A DNA stretch of 13,812 bases, from positions 1 through 13,812 of the forward strand of contig WTXI01000579.1 of the NCBI GenBank assembly GCA_022376515.1. The letters are read 5' to 3'. Origin of the DNA: Lactifluus volemus. Lineage: Eukaryota > Basidiomycota > Agaricomycetes > Russulales > Russulaceae. How positions within the stretch are numbered: position 1 is the stretch's first letter; every line of letters begins with the position of its first letter. The position numbers were made by a program, and so were the translations under genes. Shown here one piece after another: positions 8,717 through 13,812 of the stretch. The notes below the pieces were generated by a model. The model had not been told where the DNA came from. It saw only the letters and a list, made by a program, of their open reading frames with translations, and ran no database searches.

Positions 8717-10275
8717 CTAGTCCGATAAATTACGTGGGCTCAGGTGTACAGGACGGCCCACAGCCTGTCGTTTATTAATGAACTGCACAAATGCGTCACC
8801 AATATCGTTTAGATACGTGAGCTCCTCCAGGTGAGGCAACAGCTCTAGGGGCGATCCACCATCCTCCGAATATAGAGCATAATCAATTCCCCAGACGGCG
8901 TCCCTTGTCAGATGAAGCACCTTCACATTGTTGAACAGTCTAAGAAGTTCACGCCACTGCGTACGGCTGATCTCGTTATACCTCTGTAGGTCGGTGAGAA
9001 TGAGCTGTTCCACACCCGAGAGTATCGGGGTAAGTGTATGAAGGATCTGCATTGCGGATGTTATCTGCCGGCTGGGGTGTCTACACGCGATCCGCCAGTG
9101 CAAAGGGCGTTTCCACAATGCCCGATGTGAGTCTGCCCGGAATTCGACGGAATCCTTATCAAAGGCGACCTCGAAAACATTAGATAGGAGGGACTGGATT
9201 ACTCGGAGCTGAAAAGGCTGTGGGAGTGGTGAATGTGGGCTGATCGACGAAATGGACATGGAAAGTGCTGAGGACAGGGGCGGTTATTCGAGCAAGCATG
9301 CCCTCGAGGTAAGTGCTGACACCTCGAAAATAAAACAGACCAAGATTAGGAAGGTGTACTTGTGCCTGAATTGTGGCATCCACAAAGTTGTAGAGGTAAC
9401 CCAAGTCGATATCGATCCCGAGCTTCTCTAGCTGGGGGATCAGCGAAAGTTGTGGGAGGATATGCTTTGGTATAAAGTAAAAATCAGATCCTGGGACACC
9501 ACAGAGCCAGAGAGAGACAAGGCCGCGGGTATTTGTGAGAAAGGGAGGTTGTATTGGAGGTACAACGCCTGAGAGATCAATGTAGCGTAGATTGGGGGCA
9601 TGAAATGTTTGGGGAAGTATCAAACTTGGACTCCGTTGGTCTGAAGTCTTGAGATACAAGCGCTCCAGAGCTGGGAACTCCTTTGTCATAGCTCCGATGA
9701 GCCTCTCCAAATTTGCTGTTGGTATCCGAAGGGCAATGCGACGCACACAATCGTGGTACTGCAAGATTGCAAGCAGTACATCCTCTTCACCTTTTGTAGT
9801 CATCCTGTAAGCGTCGTAAAAGATAGTCAGTGGCAGGCCGGGACGCGGTGAATGTTTCAGCATGTCCGCTACAGGTACTCCATAAGTACAGACAAGATGG
9901 AGATCCAGGTAAGTTGGTGAATCAAGAATAAGACGCCGCCACAATCGGCAAACGTGAGTGAGCTTGTACCACCAACGTTGGCGATCCCACCTGCGAATGA
10001 ATAGAGCTTGCTTGTCTTCTTCTTCATCTGCAATGTGGAGCCGATAGAGGTAGAATATGTTGAGAAGAATATCATCATTAATGGTATACATCGGTGAGTG
10101 TGGTCTATTTTTCGTGGGTTCTATTTGATAGGTAAGTAAGTGTACGGAACAGCGACATGGAGCTTTGGGACTTACGATTTGATGCACCCACTGAACTGCT
10201 GCGGGGATTCTTCAAGTTCAAGTTGCTAGGGCGGGGTCGACGGGAATGGGTGATGCGAGATATGCAGTTAAACAT
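8717..10275 (-). pseudogene. F-box-like / leucine-rich protein, array copy 2 (frameshifted)
   Basis: Exon 1 (10275-10176) starts at the ATG of MFNCISRITHSRRP. A 55-nt GTAAGT...ATAG intron (10121-10175) joins it to exon 2. F-box region YTINDDILLNIFYLYRLHI, then RRWDRQRWWYKLTHVCRLWR and LDLHLVCTYGVPVADML, then leucine-rich sequence. Against copy 3 (ACC ATT CCA CAA) this copy has one extra C in a CCC run (plus-strand GGG, 9222-9224). The first frame then stops at 9180, giving 346 residues; the remainder continues in another frame (PQPFQLRVIQSLLSNVFEVAF to PRNLSD, stop at 8717). Without the extra base it would be 500 residues. Either a young pseudogene or a homopolymer error in the assembly. Confidence 0.82.
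10121..10175 (-). other. First intron of F-box copy 2
   Basis: GTAAGTCCC donor and ATCAAATAG acceptor, 55 nt. It aligns base for base with the copy 3 intron, including an internal CCATGTCGCTGTTCC. Splicing joins C to AA and gives SNQPTKNRPH. Confidence 0.8.
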
Positions 10276-10963
10276 GCAGAGAGGGGAGGGATACAGGGAG
10301 GGGGAAACGGTAGGGGTGAGGTTGAAGGCTGAAGCGCGTTAGCTTCATGACGCCATCAACAGGGACCGTAAACATCAACTGAGTGGCTGAGCGCTTGTTG
10401 CTTGCCTGCTGGCACCCGGGCCAACAATTTATCGTTTCCTCCTGGAACTCTGTGTGGGCCACATTCTAACACAAATAAAAATTTTGACATTATTAATATT
10501 GGCAGTGTTGGAGGGCTCGCGTGGCTTGTTGCACCCGATTTGGATGGGTGGTTGATATCCCACATGACTCTTAATCAGTGATAAGTCGCGTGGTCGTGGT
10601 CGTGTGCCTGTCTTTAGACCGGAGCTGTAGGAACCGTATCGTCCCCATACTTAGGCCAACGTAAAATCTCATTATATCTAGAATGCTACGACTAAAAGTG
10701 GCCAAGGTGGCCAAAACCTGCAAGTGATGGTGCGGGTGAGATATGCGGTAAGGAAGTGGTGGGCGGGAAGAGGTAGCGAGAATTACAATTCACTAAATCA
10801 GAGAGGGAAGGATAGCATCATGGAAATAGAGATCCAGATAATATATGTACTAGTTGTGTCGGGAACGAGATCTGATGTCTATCTGAGCGCCGATGGAAGA
10901 TAGTAAAGATAAGCAGATAAAGACATACCACTCCGATTCCTCATAACACATCGATCTGACTGG
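10276..10963. other. Spacer between F-box copies 2 and 3
   Basis: The upstream side of copy 2 is strongly CT-rich on the minus strand, a fungal promoter-like tract directly before its ATG. The remaining part is 3' flank of copy 3 with similarity to the other copies' flanks around 10727-10815. No gene recognised. Confidence 0.45.
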
Positions 10964-12623
10964 TCAATTCCATTGGTACATCGCCAGACTAGCCCTATCA
11001 AACAGCTGTCTGAGGCGGACAGGGTGGCCCGCAGCCTTTCTTTCATCAATGAATGGCCTAAATGTGTCGGCAACTTCAAGTTCCTCTCCAGAATAAGTGA
11101 GCTCCTCAAGGTGGGGCAATAGCTCCAGAGGCGACTCCCCATCCTCCGAATGTAGAGAACGAGAGAGTCCCAGGACGAGGTCCGTTTTCACATGAAGCAC
11201 CTTCACATTGCTAAAAGATCTGAGAAATTTGTGCCAGGGTGTCCGCGTAACGCCATGATTGAGCCCATGCGTGAGTCCCATGCTACGCCAGAGTTGAAAT
11301 GGATCAGATGGATAGTCCAGCGTGATGCTGGCTTTTTCCACGAAAGAGAGTATTGTAGAAAGCGCATGAAGGATCCGCACTGCGAATGCTAGCTGTAGCA
11401 CGGGGTATCCACACATGATCCGCAAGTACAAGGGGCGTTTCCACAATGCCTGATGTGGGTCTGCCTTTAATTCAACAAATTCCTGATGAAAAGCGACCTC
11501 GAAAGTATTAAATATCAGGTTTTCTGATGACTCTAGGAGCTGAAAAGGTTGTGGAATGGTGAACGCGGGCTGATCAAGAAAACGGACATGGAAAGTTCTG
11601 AGGACAGGGGCAGTGATTCGAGAAAGAAGGCCCTCCAGGTACGTGCTGGAACCTTGGAAATAAAACAGGCCAAGATTGGGAAGAGTTACTTGTGCGATAA
11701 TTGTGACATCCACAACTTTGTAGTCGGAAAATGTGGAGACGAGATCAATCCCGAACATCTCTAGCTGGGGAATCAGTGAAAGCTGTGTGAGCATATGGTT
11801 TGGAGAAAAATAGGCAGATCCTGGGACGTCCTCAAGCCAGAGAAAGACAAGGCCCCTGGTAGTCATGAGTAAGGGAGCTTGCATTGGAAGGGGAACGCCT
11901 GATAGATGGATATGGCGTAGATTTGGGGCTTGAAACGTTTGGGGAAGTTTCAAGCCTGGATCCTTGATCGGAGTCTCGAGGTACAAGTGTTCCAGAATTG
12001 GGAATCCCTCTTTCATAGCCGCGATGAGCCTCTCCGATGTTGGGGTTGATACCCTAAGGGCAATACGACGCACACAATCACGACTGTGTGAGATCGCGAG
12101 CAGCACGCCCTCTTCGTCCTTTCTAGTCATCTCGTAGTAACGGTAGCTATTCATCTCGTAAATAGGGCTGTTGCTGTTGCCATCGTAAAAGATAGTCAGT
12201 GGAAGGCCTGGGCACGGCGAATGTTTCAGCATGTCCTCTACAGGCACCCCATAAGTGCAGACAAGATGAAGATCAAGTACAGATGGTGAAGAAAGAATAA
12301 TAAACCGCCACCATCGACAAACGTGAACGAGCTTGTACCACCAACGTTGGCGGTCCCACTTGCGAATCGATAGGGCATACTCGTCCTCTTCTTCATAGAC
12401 AATGTGAAGCTGATAGAGGTAGAATACGTTGAGAAGGATATCGCCGTTGATGGTACAGATGGGGGGGCGTGGTCTATTACTCGCAGGTTCTGTTGATTAG
12501 TGAGTTAGTGTACGGAAACAGCGACATGGAGCTTTAGGACTTACGACTTGGTGCAGCCACTGCACTGCAGCGTAGATGCTTGATAGGGCCCACACACACA
12601 GTGCTAGACAGGTGATCCGACAT
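10964..12623 (-). CDS. F-box-like / leucine-rich protein, array copy 3
   Basis: Intact two-exon gene (12623-12545 and 12489-10964; 534 residues). Exon 1 begins MSDHLSSTVCVGPIKHLRCS. The 55-nt intron at 12490-12544 has a GTAAGT donor and a CACTAATCAACAG branch-acceptor region. The F-box-like motif CTINGDILLNVFYLYQLHI starts near residue 38, followed by RKWDRQRWWYKLVHVCRWWR and LDLHLVCTYGVPVEDML. Leucine-rich repeats follow: TRGLVFLWLEDVPG, QLSLIPQLEMFGIDL, LPNLGLFYFQGSSTYLEGLL, SPLELLPHLEELTYSGEEL. Compared with copies 1 and 2 it has an insertion near NSYRYYEM and another near QLWRSMGLTHGLN, plus a longer C-terminus (LFDRASLAMYQWN). Presumed substrate-recruiting SCF subunit; target unknown. 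Confidence 0.85.
12490..12544 (-). other. First intron of F-box copy 3
   Basis: GTAAGT donor, ACTAAT branch and CAACAG acceptor, 55 nt, same position and length as in copy 2. Removal gives AAPSQPASNRPRPP. Confidence 0.82.
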
Positions 12624-13435
12624 ATCGAGGGGCGCGTAAGGAAAGGGAAGGGTGAGGTTGGGTATGAGGTTGGCAACCAACGAGACGCGCGGCCTATCTT
12701 ATCTCATCGATTAGTCACATGACTTGTGACGTTCGGACTCGGAATTGCTGAAACTTACAGCAAGAAAGGAAAGGACAGGTTTCTCATTCGCTCTTAATAA
12801 GAGTTAAACACTTTAGGATAAAACTTAGAATTTCCTGTCAGGAATGAAATTTTTGAAGCTAAACGAAATATGAGCGCGCAAGCACCCGCACGATGAGGAG
12901 ACAATTCAAGCTCATGGGCTGCTCGCAGCAGCTTTGGACTGCGGTGGACGAATCCACGAGATGTGTCCTAATACCAAAGGATGTAAGTGGTGTCTTGAAA
13001 TGTAGCTGATACTAAGATACTGAAACGAGGAAGAAAGAAAGTGAAAAGGGCATGGGCTGTAAAAAATGGCCGTGACAAATGTAAAGCTTCGGCCTGAGGG
13101 TATCGTACACCTTATCGTGTTCCCGCTGTCACCCTGATGGTGGTTCCAAGGCTTGGCCTTGCGCCGTCGCGCCTGATCATATCGAATAAAGGGAATCACG
13201 ATGTCCCTGAGACAAGAAATAGCCCGAACAGAATACTTAGCGAAAAGATAATCGAAAAGAAATCCAAGAAGTCAAAGTAGCACGCAAAGAGAAAACCTAG
13301 GGTTCCGCCGCAGTAACCCTTCTCTGATTCAGAGATGCCCGTGACCATACTTTTCTACTTCTTTCCCCTGGCCGCTTTCAAGGCCGGACGTGTTTTCCCG
13401 CACAATTCAATCAGAAAGAAAAACATATTGGGTTA
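12624..13435. other. Intergenic, F-box copy 3 promoter and MFS 3' flank
   Basis: Upstream of copy 3 the minus strand is CT-rich. An inverted repeat GTCACA-N5-TGTGAC lies at 12714-12730, about 90 bp before the ATG. Open frames at 12893 (+) and 12912 (-) have no recognisable product. The 13200-13435 part is 3' of the transporter and might contain its last exon if the donor-like GTAAGG at 13540 is used. Confidence 0.45.
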
Positions 13436-13812
13436 TTACATGGTCCCGTCGTGTAAAAGCAGATACCCGGAATTGTGTATCGCAGGAATAGTACCGTGAC
13501 AATAATCCTTAAAGTAAATATCTGTATCCCTGGGCCTTACCGCCGAGGACTCGAGTTGATCCAGACGTTTGTTCTGGTTGGCGAGCACCTGTCTGAAGAT
13601 GAGGCACATAATGATACCAAGCCCGCTCGTTGAAATGCAAATGACGTAAGAGCGAATATACGTCGGACCCCAGGACTTTTGCCACACGTATCTGTTCATC
13701 AAAATAATGATCACCAATTAAGGTATCAAAACAAAAAGTGAGTTAAAACGTACGAGCTGCCTATATTGCCGAGTTGCGAAGTCGCATTGACAAACAAGCG
13801 CAAGCGCAACAG
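13436..13812 (-). CDS. MFS transporter, allantoate-permease-like, C-terminal end (5' partial)
   Basis: Last two visible exons of a membrane transporter (13812-13754 and 13691-13436), separated by a 62-nt GTACGT...AACAG intron (13692-13753). Together they encode 104 residues. NATSQLGNIGSS then YVWQKSWGPTYIRSY is the conserved segment before the last helix of the Dal5/Tna1-like anion:cation symporter branch of the major facilitator superfamily. The final helix is VICISTSGLGIIMCLIFRQV, followed by a basic cytoplasmic segment LANQNKRLDQLE. After that the sequence is less typical, and a GTAAGG donor at 13540 could remove the last 35 or so codons, so the exact C-terminus is uncertain. The substrate (allantoate, nicotinate, vitamins, peptides) cannot be told from this end. 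Confidence 0.72.

Larger units (their letters stand above)
5611..12623 (-). repeat. Tandem three-copy F-box gene array
   Basis: Three head-to-tail paralogous genes (5891-7436, 8717-10275, 10964-12623) on one strand. The similarity runs past the stop codons: each has a GTATGT/GTACGT-TCTTATC-like block shortly after the stop (5826, 8675, 10928) and a related purine-rich block further on (5611-5700, 8459-8540, 10727-10815). The duplicated unit therefore included 3' flanking DNA. Copy 1 is the most divergent in gene structure. Confidence 0.8.

Noticed and set aside
8717..9259. A separate gene for the C-terminal half of F-box copy 2.
   Set aside because: It aligns directly with the C-terminal half of copies 1 and 3 and is joined to the upstream half by a one-base shift, so it is the same broken gene.
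10121..10187. Start of F-box copy 2 at MHQIVSPKAP.
   Set aside because: That reading has no ATG and runs through the intron. The ATG at 10275 with a clean GTAAGT intron, matched by copy 3, is better.
12893..13095. A small plus-strand gene starting MRRQFKLMGCSQ with a donor at 12983 and a second exon to 13095.
   Set aside because: The implied intron would be only about 34 nt, below the usual fungal minimum, and the product resembles nothing known to me.

Overview
The window looks like nuclear DNA of a basidiomycete fungus, most probably an agaricomycete (mushroom-forming) species. Genes are cut by many short introns of about 50-70 nt with GT-AG ends and fungal-type branch points. The conserved genes (condensin SMC2, O-acetylhomoserine sulfhydrylase, an allantoate-permease-like MFS transporter) read best as fungal proteins. 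The F-box-like family present in three copies is of a kind that is expanded in agaricomycetes. All identifications come from reading the sequence; no database search was run.

Layout. Bases 1-617 (+) hold the C-terminal end of SMC2. Bases 951-2552 are a defective non-LTR retrotransposon on the minus strand. It has a poly(A) tail (T-run on +), a candidate 3' hairpin, a frameshifted ORF1 and no reverse transcriptase, and a perfect target-site duplication of about 16 bp flanks it. Bases 2926-4745 (-) encode a complete ten-exon O-acetylhomoserine sulfhydrylase of 433 residues, with 19-nt and 20-nt exons and one non-canonical GC-AG intron. Bases 5891-12623 (-) are a tandem array of three F-box/leucine-rich paralogues: copy 1 appears intact (492 aa), copy 2 is broken by a one-base frameshift, and copy 3 is intact (534 aa). 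Bases 13436-13812 (-) are the C-terminal exons of a major facilitator transporter that runs off the right edge. The intergenic stretches (618-950, 2569-2925, 4746-5890, 7437-8716, 10276-10963, 12624-13435) hold no gene I can support.

How the parts relate. SMC2 (chromosome condensation), the sulfhydrylase (sulfide incorporation into homocysteine) and the transporter are ordinary cellular genes with no evident pathway link. The dynamic parts are the retroelement, inserted between the convergent SMC2 and sulfhydrylase genes, and the F-box array. Within the array, gene structure differs between copies: the first intron is kept in copies 2 and 3 but is apparently exonised in copy 1, and copy 1 has a private intron. 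I do not see a new defence or biosynthetic system. The points most worth checking are the GC-AG intron, the intron turnover in the F-box array, and the ORF1-only retroelement.
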